Of a stretch of 64,000 nt of DNA, positions 1 through 7,525 are shown one piece after another; within the stretch, counting starts at the first letter, position 1, and each line of letters begins with the position of its first letter. Made by a program: the position numbers and the translations under genes. Source of the stretch: Streptomyces venezuelae (GTDB taxonomy: Bacteria > Actinomycetota > Actinomycetes > Streptomycetales > Streptomycetaceae); NCBI RefSeq assembly GCF_008642335.1, contig NZ_CP029191.1, positions 3,534,001-3,598,000 of the forward strand, given 5' to 3'. The notes below the pieces were generated by a model, which had not been told where the DNA came from, made no database searches, and was given only the letters and a program-made list of their open reading frames with translations.

Positions 1-95
1 TCGGTGCCGAGCTCCGCGAGCCGGTCCAGCATGGCCCTGCGGTGCTCGGCGTACTCGGCGCTCGCGGGGTCGAGCGCGGAGGCGAGGACGGTCAC
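1..95 (-). CDS. Acyl-CoA carboxylase carboxyltransferase (beta) subunit, N-terminal fragment
   Basis: Only the first 31 codons lie in the window; the gene runs off the left edge. Translation from the GTG at 95 gives VTVLASALDPASAEYAEHRR and continues into an amphipathic helix, which resembles the N-terminus of biotin-dependent acyl-CoA carboxyltransferases (propionyl/methylcrotonyl type). These transfer carboxyl from biotin to an acyl-CoA in the cytoplasm. A GGGAGG ribosome site sits 7 nt upstream. It is 37 nt downstream of the AtuA-family gene on the same strand, an arrangement expected for a branched-chain or isoprenoid acyl-CoA breakdown operon. Substrate cannot be told from this fragment. 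Confidence 0.7.
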   Translation of the reverse strand, partial: MTVLASALDPASAEYAEHRRAMLDRLAELGT

Positions 96-132
96 AGCGA
101 TACCTCCCGCGTCAGCAGCGGTGCCTCCGGTG

Positions 133-1890
133 TCACAGCAGTACCTCCGGTATGTCGAGGTGGCGGGCGCGCAGCCATTCGCCGAGGCCCTTGGCCTGCG
201 GGTCGAACCGGGCCTGTGCGGCCACGCCCTCGCCGAGCAGTCCCTCGACGACGAAGTTCAGGGCGCGCAGGTTGGGCAGGTCGTGGCGGACGACCCGCAG
301 TCCGGCCGCCTCCGGGAGGAGTTCGCGCAGCCGCTCGACGGTGAGCTCGTGGGCGAGCCACCGCCAGGCGTCGTCGGACCGCACCCATACGCCGACGTTG
401 GCGTCGCCGCCCTTGTCGCCGCTGCGGGCGCCGGCGACGAGGCCGAGGGGGGCGCGGCGGGTGGGGCCGGCGGGGAGGGGCGGGGGCAGGGCCGGGGTGT
501 GCGGGTCTTCGAGTACGCGGGTGTGGGCGCCGGACGGGATGGTGCGACGTTCCCCGTCGGGCAGGACGGCGGTGTGCTCGACGGTGTCGCGCTCGACGTA
601 CGCGGCCTCGAAGACGCCGTACGGGGAGCCCTTGCCGGGCGGGGCCGTGACGTGGAAGCCGGGATAGCTGGCGAGGGCGAGTTCGACGGCGGCGCCGCTG
701 AGGGTGCGGCCGACGGTGTCGGCGTCGGCGTCGCGCACGACGAGCCGCAGCAGGGCGCTGGCGCACTCCTCGGTGGGGGCGTCGGGCCTGTCGGTGCGGA
801 CGAGTTCCCACCGCACGTCGGCGGGGCGGGACTTGGCGCGGTCGAGGGCGTCCTCGATCTGGGCGCGGACGAGGGCGGCCTTGGCCTCGATGTCGAGTCC
901 GGTGAGAACGAACACGACTTCGTTGCGGAAGCCGCCGAGCCGGTTGAGCCCGACCTTGAGGGTCGGGGGCGGTGCCTCACCGCGTACGCCGTCGACGCGG
1001 ACCCGGTCGGGCCCTTCCTGGGTGAGGGCGACGGTGTCGAGGCGAGCGGTCACGTCCGGGCCCGCGTACCGGGCGCCCTGCGTCTCGTAGAGGAGCTGCG
1101 CGGTGACCGTGCCGACGTCGACGAAGCCGCCGGTGCGGTCGTGCTTGGTGATGACGCAGGAGCCGTCGGCGTGGATCTCGGCGAGGGGGTAGCCGGGACG
1201 CCGCAGAAGCTCCACCGTGCGCTTAGCCCCATGCATCGCCCCGTGCATCGCCCCTTGCATCGCCCCTTGCTCGGCGAAGAAGGCGTAATTGCCGCCGGTG
1301 GCCTGTGAGCCGCACTCCAGGACGTGCCCGGCGACGACGGCGCCCGCGAGCCGGTCGTACTCCGTCGGCCCCCATCCGAAGTGCGCGGCGGCGGGCCCGG
1401 TGACGAGGGCGGCGTCGGTGACGCGGCCGGTGAGGACGATGTCGGCGCCCGCGTCGAGACACGCGGCGATGCCGGCGCCGCCGAGGTAGGCGTTGGCGGT
1501 GAGGGCGTGGGGGAAGCGGTCGCGGAGGTCGTCGCCCTCGACGTGCGCGACCCGCACGTCGATCCCCAGCCGCCCGGCGAGCTCCCGCACGGCGTCGGCG
1601 AGGCCCGCCGGGTTGAGCCCGCCCGCGTTGGCGACGATGCGGACGCCACGCTCCCGGGCGAGCCCGAGGCACTCCTCCAGCTGCCGCAGGAAGGTCTTGG
1701 CGTACCCGCGACCGGGGTCCTTGAGCCGGTCGCGCCCGAGGATGAGCATGGTGAGCTCGGCGAGATAGTCCCCGGTGAGCACGTCGAGCTCCCCACCGGC
1801 AAGCATCTCGCGCATGGCATCGAACCGATCCCCGTAAAAACCGGAGGCGTTGCCGATACGGAGGGGTCGGGGGCGGGGGTCCCGGGTCAC
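133..1890 (-). CDS. AtuA-family (acyclic terpene utilization, DUF1446) protein
   Basis: A 585-residue cytoplasmic protein. The N-terminus has the family hallmark RIGNASGFYGDRFDAM, followed by ANAGGLNPAGLADAV and ECGSQATGGNYAFF segments. The C-terminal part, after about residue 470, matches the small extra domain of the family (VAGARSGDKGGDANVGV). AtuA of Pseudomonas belongs to the citronellol/geraniol catabolic cluster; the reaction is not established. The GTG start at 1890 has GGGAGGT ending 5 nt upstream and overlaps the preceding ORF by GTGA, so translation is probably coupled. Next to a carboxyltransferase it likely serves degradation of a branched acyl-CoA. Family call is firm, role inferred. 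Confidence 0.88.
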   Translation of the reverse strand: MTRDPRPRPLRIGNASGFYGDRFDAMREMLAGGELDVLTGDYLAELTMLILGRDRLKDPGRGYAKTFLRQLEECLGLARERGVRIVANAGGLNPAGLADAVRELAGRLGIDVRVAHVEGDDLRDRFPHALTANAYLGGAGIAACLDAGADIVLTGRVTDAALVTGPAAAHFGWGPTEYDRLAGAVVAGHVLECGSQATGGNYAFFAEQGAMQGAMHGAMHGAKRTVELLRRPGYPLAEIHADGSCVITKHDRTGGFVDVGTVTAQLLYETQGARYAGPDVTARLDTVALTQEGPDRVRVDGVRGEAPPPTLKVGLNRLGGFRNEVVFVLTGLDIEAKAALVRAQIEDALDRAKSRPADVRWELVRTDRPDAPTEECASALLRLVVRDADADTVGRTLSGAAVELALASYPGFHVTAPPGKGSPYGVFEAAYVERDTVEHTAVLPDGERRTIPSGAHTRVLEDPHTPALPPPLPAGPTRRAPLGLVAGARSGDKGGDANVGVWVRSDDAWRWLAHELTVERLRELLPEAAGLRVVRHDLPNLRALNFVVEGLLGEGVAAQARFDPQAKGLGEWLRARHLDIPEVLL

Positions 1891-2186
1891 TGTCCACCTC
1901 CCGTCTCCGGAAGCCCGGCGACGGCATGCAGGCCGAGGCGGAGCCGCTGGCCGCGGCCGGGGGGTCCGACTCGCCTGCGGCTGGCCAAGCGGACTCGGGC
2001 ACGGCCGGGAACACCGACTCGGGCACGGCCAGGGAAGCCGACTCGGGCACCGCCCGGGAGCCCGACTCCGGACCGGCCGGGCAGGCCGGCTCGGCTGCGG
2101 GTGGGGGATCCGGATCCGGGCCGGCCGGGCGAGGTGGCTTCGGAGTGGGCGGGCAGGTCTGTGTCGGGTTGGGAGGCGCGGGTCAT
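1887..2186 (-). CDS. Small octapeptide-repeat ORF coupled to both neighbours
   Basis: A 99-residue ORF of unknown function. Its ATG overlaps the stop of the upstream gene (ATGA, 2183-2186) and its TGA overlaps the start of the downstream gene (GTGA, 1887-1890). The middle consists of near-repeats of an eight-residue unit of the type VGxPGRAR, coded by seven 24-bp repeats at 1968-2135. No hydrophobic segment, catalytic motif or known fold is visible; the product would be very basic and rich in Gly, Pro and Arg. It may instead be a spacer created by repeat growth, with the reading frame kept open by chance or by the need for coupling. The ribosome site of the downstream gene lies within its last codons. 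Confidence 0.4.
   Translation of the reverse strand: MTRASQPDTDLPAHSEATSPGRPGSGSPTRSRAGLPGRSGVGLPGGARVGFPGRARVGVPGRARVRLASRRRVGPPGRGQRLRLGLHAVAGLPETGGGQ
1968..2135. repeat. Seven tandem 24-bp repeats
   Basis: Units start at 1968, 1992, 2016, 2040, 2064, 2088 and 2112, each 24 bp and beginning GACTC or a variant (GGCTC, GGATC). The four central copies are closest to each other (GACTCGGGCAC followed by GGCC or CGCC). The period of exactly eight codons keeps all six frames periodic, so the repeat alone does not prove coding. Confidence 0.85.
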
Positions 2187-2992
2187 CGGGGGACTCCCGG
2201 GCCGTTCGGCTTCGCTTGGCGGCCGGCGCCCGGTGGGCCCGCGAAGGCCTGGGCGATGTCCAGCCAGCGGGTCGCGTCGGGGCCCTCCGCCCGTACCGCC
2301 AGGTCCGAGCGGTGGGCGCGTTGGGTGACCAGGAGGCAGAAGTCGAGGCCGGGGCCCGTCACTCGTTGGGGGGCGTCCTCGGGGCCGTACGTCCAGAGTT
2401 CGCCCGTCACCGGCGACGTCAGCTCGACCCGGAACTCCTCGTCCGGGACGCTCAGTCCCCGTACCGCGAAGGCGAAGTCACGTGCCCGCACCCCGATCCG
2501 CGCCACGTGCCGCAGCCGGTCCGTCGGCGTGCGCGTCACACCGAGCGCGTCCGCCACGTCCTGGCCGTGCGCCCACGTCTCCATGAGCCGCGCCGTCGCC
2601 ATGGACGGGACGGCCATCGGCGGCCCGTACCAGGGCAGACGCGTGCCCGCCGGGGCCTCCCCCAGGGCCCGCCACAGGTCGCCGCGACCCGCCCGCCAGC
2701 GGGCGAGCAGTTCGGCGGGCGGCAGCGCCGCCCCCTCCGCCGCGCCCTCGTCCACGAACGAGCCGGGCGCCGCGGCCGCCTTCTCGGCCTCGACGGCGAA
2801 CGCGTCCGCGTCCGTGGCGGCGAGCAGAGCCGCCCGGTCCGTCCAGGTGAGGTGCGCGATCTGGTGGGCGATCGTCCAGCCGGGGGCGGGGGTGGGGAGG
2901 GACCAGCCCTCCTGGCTCAACTCCGTCACCAGACCGTCCAACTCCTCGGTCTCGGTGCGCAGATCGTCGAGCACGGGCAAGGCATTGGACAC
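2183..2992 (-). CDS. TIGR03084-like metal-binding protein (MDMPI/DinB-like fold)
   Basis: A 269-residue cytoplasmic protein. The N-terminal four-helix region has the metal-site pattern of mycothiol-dependent maleylpyruvate isomerase and DinB proteins: a [16 protein letters not shown] helix with two histidines and a later [15 protein letters not shown] helix. The C-terminal half corresponds to the wHTH/SCP2-like part of the family. Members of the TIGR03084 group are commonly found with acyl-CoA carboxylase and AtuA genes, as here. The activity is unknown. It is the first gene of the minus-strand operon and overlaps the next ORF by four bases. A palindrome lies 64 nt upstream of its start. Confidence 0.8.
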   Translation of the reverse strand: MSNALPVLDDLRTETEELDGLVTELSQEGWSLPTPAPGWTIAHQIAHLTWTDRAALLAATDADAFAVEAEKAAAAPGSFVDEGAAEGAALPPAELLARWRAGRGDLWRALGEAPAGTRLPWYGPPMAVPSMATARLMETWAHGQDVADALGVTRTPTDRLRHVARIGVRARDFAFAVRGLSVPDEEFRVELTSPVTGELWTYGPEDAPQRVTGPGLDFCLLVTQRAHRSDLAVRAEGPDATRWLDIAQAFAGPPGAGRQAKPNGPGVPR

Positions 2993-3055
2993 GGAACGCT
3001 CCCATCAGGGCACGGTGCGGTGTGCCTGGGAGCATGGCAGCGGACGTAGAAACAA

Positions 3056-3069
3056 GCAAGCGTGCTTGC
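3056..3069. promoter_or_regulatory. Perfect 6-2-6 palindrome, candidate TetR-type operator
   Basis: GCAAGC, GT, GCTTGC form a perfect inverted repeat, preceded by another AAGCA-like half. It lies between the end of the EamA gene (3071) and the start of the MDMPI-type gene (2992), where the promoter of the catabolic operon should be. Length and symmetry fit TetR-family operators that control acyl-CoA breakdown genes in actinobacteria. The regulator is not in the window. Confidence 0.45.
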
Positions 3070-3070
3070 A

Positions 3071-4147
3071 TTAGTTTCCGGACGGCTCCGGGGCGGGGGT
3101 GCGCTCCGGAGCAGGAGTGCGCTCCGCGGAGGGGGTGCCCTCCGTGTCGACCGCCGCCGCCGGGCCCGCCGCGATCTCCGTCACCGGGTCCTCGCCTCCG
3201 CGAGCTCCGCCGGTACCGCGATCCCCCCGCTTCCCGCCCCGCCCCACCTGCGTCCGCACCGCGCCCATGCTCGCCGCGATGACCAGCGCGATCGCCAGCG
3301 CCTCCGCGAGGGACAGCGCCTGGCTCAGGACCAGGAATCCGGCGACCGACGCGATGGCCGGTTCCAGGCTCATCAGGATCGCGAACGTGTGCGCGGGCAG
3401 CCGCCGCAGCGCGAGGAGTTCGAGGGTGTACGGCAGTACGGACGACATCACCGCGACCGCCGCGCCGAGCGCCAGCGTGCCCGGCTCGATCAGCTTCGGC
3501 CCGGCCACCGTGATCCCGAGCGGCAGGAAGAGCACCGCCGCGACGACCATCGCGAGGGCCAGGCCGTCGGCCTGCGGGAAGCGCCGCCCGGTGCGCGCGC
3601 TGAACAGGATGTACGCCGCCCACATCGCACCGGCGCCGAGCGCGTAGGCGATACCGACCGGGTCGAGGCCGTCGAAGCCGCCCCCGCCGCCGAGCAGGAA
3701 GACACCGCACAGGGCGAGCCCGGCCCAGATCAGGTTCACCGCGCGGCGCGAGGCGAAGACGGAGAGGGCGAGCGGGCCGAGGACTTCGAGGGTGACGGCG
3801 GGGCCCATCGGGATACGGGCGACGGACTGGTAGAAGAGTCCGTTCATGCCGGCCATGGCCACGCCGAACGCGACGACCGTGCCCCAGTCCGCCCGCGCGT
3901 ACCCCCGCACCTTCGGCCGGCAGACCACGACGAGCACGAGCGCGGCGAACAGGAGCCGCAGCGCCACGATGCCGACCGCGCCCACCCTCGGCATCACGCT
4001 CACGGCGATCGCGCCGCCGAACTGCACGGAGATCCCGCCCGCGAGGACGAGCCCGACGGGGCCGAGCGCGCCGAGGCGGCCGCGGACGCCCGTCGTCCCC
4101 CCAGGGGTCGCGGCGGGTGGTGCCTGGTCGCTGCGGGAGACGTTCAC
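3071..4147 (-). CDS. EamA-family (DMT superfamily) exporter, RhtA-like
   Basis: From the GTG at 4147 the product has 358 residues and about ten hydrophobic helices in two repeated EamA halves, ending in a long hydrophilic tail rich in TP and PE. The halves contain the motif-like segments GGISVQFGGAIAVSVMPR and LSVFASRRAVNLIW. Members export amino acids or small metabolites across the cytoplasmic membrane; RhtA exports threonine and homoserine. The start was set at 4147 because GGAAAGG stands 7 nt before it; an open frame continues to 4243 but is proline- and arginine-rich and lacks a ribosome site. It is divergent from a LysR gene, which probably controls it. Confidence 0.82.
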   Translation of the reverse strand: MNVSRSDQAPPAATPGGTTGVRGRLGALGPVGLVLAGGISVQFGGAIAVSVMPRVGAVGIVALRLLFAALVLVVVCRPKVRGYARADWGTVVAFGVAMAGMNGLFYQSVARIPMGPAVTLEVLGPLALSVFASRRAVNLIWAGLALCGVFLLGGGGGFDGLDPVGIAYALGAGAMWAAYILFSARTGRRFPQADGLALAMVVAAVLFLPLGITVAGPKLIEPGTLALGAAVAVMSSVLPYTLELLALRRLPAHTFAILMSLEPAIASVAGFLVLSQALSLAEALAIALVIAASMGAVRTQVGRGGKRGDRGTGGARGGEDPVTEIAAGPAAAVDTEGTPSAERTPAPERTPAPEPSGN

Positions 4148-4214
4148 GGGCGAGCCTTTCCAAATACGGGGGGGCGGTGTGCGTGCGCGGGCGGCGACGG
4201 GCGGCGCGCGGCGC

Positions 4215-4254
4215 GGTTTAGTTTCATGGACTTCATCGTCCAAAGCAGTGCACT
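4215..4254 (-). promoter_or_regulatory. Candidate EamA promoter with adjacent palindrome
   Basis: On the minus strand TTGGAC (4243-4238) and TAAACC (4220-4215) are separated by 17 nt, a plausible housekeeping promoter. The palindrome AGTGCACT (4247-4254) sits just upstream of the -35 box, where a LysR-type activator would bind. No other palindrome of note is seen in the 224-nt divergent region. Confidence 0.35.
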
Positions 4255-4371
4255 AAGACAGGATTGTGAGGGTCCCACGCTGCTGTACGCAACCCACGTC
4301 CACATATCGAAGCTACGGCGCCCCACACAGCTTGTGAAATGCCGATTGCGCTCCCGTTATGCTCCGCGGAC

Positions 4372-5277
4372 ATGACCCGTCCGACGCCCGCCGCCGCCAG
4401 GAACACCGTCGAACTGCGCCACCTGCGCTGTTTCCTCGCCGTCGCCGAGGAAGGCAGCGTCACCCGCGCCGCCGCGCTCCTCCGCGTCACCCAGCCCGCC
4501 GTGTCCCGCACGCTCGCCGCCCTGGAGGACGCGCTCGGCTCACGTCTGGTGGACCGCTCCACGCACCACCTGCGGCTCACCCCCGCGGGCCGCGCCTTCC
4601 GCGACAAGGCAGCCGTCGCCGTCGCCGCCTTCGAGGACGCCCTCGACGCGGGCCGCTCGGCGCACCGCCCGCTGCGGCTCGGGCACGCGTGGTCGGCGGC
4701 GGGCCCGTACACGACGCCCCTCCTGCGCCGCTGGCGCGACACGCACCCCGACGTCCCCCTGGAACTGCTCCGCATCGACGACCGCACGGCGGGCCTCGCC
4801 CGCGGCGCGGTGGACGCCGCGCTGCTCCGCGGGCACGTGGACACTCCCGGCCTGGTCACGGAGCTGCTCCGCACGGAGGCGCGGGTGGCCGCCGTCCCCG
4901 CGGACAGCCCCCTGGCCACCAGCGCCCGCCTGCGCCTCGCCGACCTGACGGACCACACGATCGCCCTCAACACGGTGTCCGGCACCACCACGGCGGACCT
5001 GTGGCCGACCGACGCGCGCCCCACCGCGACGATCACCGTCGCCAACACGGACGACTGGCTGGCGGCGATCGCCGCGTCCCGCGCGGTCGGCGTGACCACG
5101 ACGGCGACGGCGGACCTGCACCCGCACCCCGGCGTCGTATACGTCCCCCTGCCGGACGCCCCGCACGTCCCCGTGCTCCTCGCCCGCCGCGACGGCCCGC
5201 CCGGCCACCCGGCCCTGCGCGACCTGTGCGCCCTGGTCCGCGAGGTCACGGGCCGTGACCCCCGGCACGGTCACTGA
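4372..5277 (+). CDS. LysR-family transcriptional regulator
   Basis: A 301-residue DNA-binding protein. Residues about 15-75 form the winged helix-turn-helix of the family (ELRHLRCFLAVAEEGSVTRA, then LRVTQPAVSRTLAALED). The rest is the periplasmic-binding-like effector domain, including LRLGHAW and a region ending in two beta strands. The start ATG at 4372 places the helix-turn-helix at the usual distance from the N-terminus; no clear ribosome site precedes it. It is divergent from the EamA exporter, the usual position of a local regulator. The effector is unknown. Confidence 0.88.
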   Translation: MTRPTPAAARNTVELRHLRCFLAVAEEGSVTRAAALLRVTQPAVSRTLAALEDALGSRLVDRSTHHLRLTPAGRAFRDKAAVAVAAFEDALDAGRSAHRPLRLGHAWSAAGPYTTPLLRRWRDTHPDVPLELLRIDDRTAGLARGAVDAALLRGHVDTPGLVTELLRTEARVAAVPADSPLATSARLRLADLTDHTIALNTVSGTTTADLWPTDARPTATITVANTDDWLAAIAASRAVGVTTTATADLHPHPGVVYVPLPDAPHVPVLLARRDGPPGHPALRDLCALVREVTGRDPRHGH

Positions 5278-5294
5278 GGCCCGTCCCGCCGGCT

Positions 5295-6227
5295 TCAGCG
5301 CACCCGCCCGTAGAGGTTCGGGGCATACCAGCTGAAGGACGAGACCCGCACGTTCTTGCCGGGCCGCGGCGCCTCCAGGTACTGGCCGTCGCCGAGGTAG
5401 ATCGCCACGTGGTGGACGCCGGACGCGCTGCCGTCGCCGCTCCAGAACACGAGGTCGCCGCGGCGCAGCTGCCCTCGCGAGATCGGCCGCGTGGCGCGGT
5501 ACTGGGCGTCGGCGACGCGGGGCAGGGCGATACCCGCCTGCCGGTACGCCGCCATCACCAGGCCCGAGCAGTCCCACCCGTGCGGGCCGTTGCCGCCCCA
5601 TACGTAGGGGTCGCCGAGGTGGCGCATGGCGTACGAGATCGCGGCCTCGGTGCCGTGGCGGCGGGGGGTGCCGGGGTTGCTGGAGGGGTTGGTGGAGGGA
5701 CGGGTCGAGGGCCGGGGCGAGGTGCCGGGTGCGGTGGTGGTGCCCGTACGCCCCACGTACCGCGCGTACTTGTAGTGGTGGCTGGTCCAGTACCAGTGGC
5801 CGCCCTTCCGGTACCAGTAGACGCGGTCGGTGGCGTCCCAGCCCTGGTGGCCGCGGAAGACGGGCTCGCGGGCGGACGCGGACCTGCGCTTGCCGGTACC
5901 GGCGGACGTGCTCTTCCCCTTCGTGACCGCGGCGCCCTTCCCGCCGCGCGCCACGTACTTGTCGTAGTGCGACGTCCAGCGCCACCAGCCGGTCGCGTCC
6001 TTGTACCAGTACTTGGCGCCGTCCCAGCCCGCACGGCTCGGGGCGGGTTCCGCCGACGCCGTCCCGGAGGCGGCGCCGACCAGGACGGCCGCGCCGACGG
6101 CGGCCACCACGGCACCGCGCACGGTGCCGCAGCGCTGCTGCCCGGCACGGTCCGGGCCGGCCGCGGCCGAGCAGTGCCCGCAGGTGCAGTCGGCGGGGGC
6201 GGCTTCGGTGAATCGGGGAGCCTGCAC
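5295..6227 (-). CDS. Secreted C40 (NlpC/P60) peptidase with duplicated aromatic repeats
   Basis: A 310-residue cell-wall hydrolase. Its N-terminus has an odd CTCGHC cluster (residues 14-19) before a hydrophobic segment (about 36-57) that ends ASA, so it is probably exported or anchored. Two tandem segments follow, GWDGAKYWYKDATGWWRW and GWDATDRVYWYRK, each continuing to a TSHYDKY or TSHHYKY motif; these look like a duplicated wall-binding unit. After a Ser/Pro/Thr linker comes the NlpC/P60 domain with catalytic Cys220 in GWDCSGLV and His in SGVHHVAIYLG. The GTG start at 6227 has AGAGGG 7 nt upstream. It follows the SPFH gene by 44 nt and is probably cotranscribed with it. Confidence 0.85.
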   Translation of the reverse strand: MQAPRFTEAAPADCTCGHCSAAAGPDRAGQQRCGTVRGAVVAAVGAAVLVGAASGTASAEPAPSRAGWDGAKYWYKDATGWWRWTSHYDKYVARGGKGAAVTKGKSTSAGTGKRRSASAREPVFRGHQGWDATDRVYWYRKGGHWYWTSHHYKYARYVGRTGTTTAPGTSPRPSTRPSTNPSSNPGTPRRHGTEAAISYAMRHLGDPYVWGGNGPHGWDCSGLVMAAYRQAGIALPRVADAQYRATRPISRGQLRRGDLVFWSGDGSASGVHHVAIYLGDGQYLEAPRPGKNVRVSSFSWYAPNLYGRVR

Positions 6228-6271
6228 GTGAAAACCCTCTCGTTCCGTTCGGTTCCTGCCGTTCGTTCCGG

Positions 6272-7417
6272 TCAGTGCGTGTCGACGGCGCTCCCCCGCG
6301 CCGTGTAGAAGGCCACGGTCAAGTCCTTGACCAGGGCCTTCCGTTCGTAGTCGTCGAGTGCGACAAGTCCTCGGTCGGTGAGTCTGCGGACGGTGTCGTC
6401 CACGGCGTCGAGGACCGACGTCAGCACGCTGTCCCGGTGCCTGGCGTCGATCGCGGCGATCTGGCGGCGCTGCATGGCCGCGGCCACTTCCGGGGCGTAC
6501 TCCACGCGCGTGGGCCGGGCGGAGAACACCTCGATGCCGACGGCCCTGCACTCCGCGGCCAGCGCCCTGGTGAGCGCGTCGCCGACGGCCTCGGTGTCCC
6601 GCAGGGTCGGTGCGCCGCCGTGGTCGTCGGCGGGGTCCCCGTACGAGTCCGCGGGCAGCCGCGACGCTACGCGCGCGGTCACCGCCTCGACCTGTTCCGC
6701 CAGGTAGGCGGTGTGGTGGTCGACCGTGAGGAGTGCCCGCGCCGTGTCCTTGACCTGCCACACCACCAGGACGACGACCCGCAGCTCCGCGCCCTGCGCG
6801 TCGACGGCGGGCATCGGATCGCTCCGCCAGTGCCGCAGCCGTACGTCGACGCGTCGGCGCAGCATCAGGGGGCTGATCCAGACGAGTCCGGTCCGCCGCA
6901 CGCTGCCCCGGTACCGTCCGAAGAGCGACAGGACCCACGCACTGCCGACCCTCCCCCGGGTGAGCCCGCCGAGCGCGAAGAGCGCGACGGTCCAGCAGCC
7001 GCAGACGGCCGCCCACCGCGCCGCGTCGAACCCGTGCCGCGGCCGCGAGGGTTCGGGCACGTGCAGGAACTCCGTGACCCGCCCCGGCACGAACCCGCTG
7101 TCCCAGGCCAGCCACCCCGCCCCCGCGAGCGCGAGCAGGGCCACGGACACGGCCCACCAACCGGAGCAGGCGGGCCCCCGCCGTTCGACGACGTCCCGGT
7201 CGGGGCGGGGCGGCGCGCCGGCAGGCGGCCGCGCGCTCTCCGGCACGTCATGCGGAGCCTTGGACGGCTCCCGCGGCTCCGGCGGTATCGGCGGTATCGG
7301 CGACTTCAACGGCTTGGGCAGCTCGGCCGTGTCCCCACGGAAGAGGAGATCCATGGGTATGGAGTCGCGCCGGTTGCGCACGGCGAGCTCGCGGGGAGCC
7401 TTCGGTTCTTCCGGCAC
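6272..7417 (-). CDS. SPFH/band-7 domain membrane protein
   Basis: A 381-residue protein. A proline-rich cytoplasmic N-terminus (PPIPPEPREP) precedes two hydrophobic helices at about 88-106 and 132-150. The SPFH core follows (WISPLMLRRRVDVRLR, then WQVKDTARALLTV), and then a helical region with GIEVFSARPTRVEYAPEV and MQRRQIAAIDAR. SPFH proteins form membrane microdomain scaffolds. The GTG at 7417 begins VPEEPKAP. It lies directly upstream of the C40 peptidase, suggesting a role at the membrane or wall, which is inference only. The 108 nt upstream (7418-7525) hold no recognisable signal. Confidence 0.85.
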   Translation of the reverse strand: MPEEPKAPRELAVRNRRDSIPMDLLFRGDTAELPKPLKSPIPPIPPEPREPSKAPHDVPESARPPAGAPPRPDRDVVERRGPACSGWWAVSVALLALAGAGWLAWDSGFVPGRVTEFLHVPEPSRPRHGFDAARWAAVCGCWTVALFALGGLTRGRVGSAWVLSLFGRYRGSVRRTGLVWISPLMLRRRVDVRLRHWRSDPMPAVDAQGAELRVVVLVVWQVKDTARALLTVDHHTAYLAEQVEAVTARVASRLPADSYGDPADDHGGAPTLRDTEAVGDALTRALAAECRAVGIEVFSARPTRVEYAPEVAAAMQRRQIAAIDARHRDSVLTSVLDAVDDTVRRLTDRGLVALDDYERKALVKDLTVAFYTARGSAVDTH

Positions 7418-7525
7418 GGTGGCACACCTGACTTCTCGCGGGCGCAGCGGAGCTGACGCCTCGGCAGATGATCATGAACCATCTCGATCCTGCCGCAACC
7501 GGACATCGCCCCGGGCCCGCAAAGG

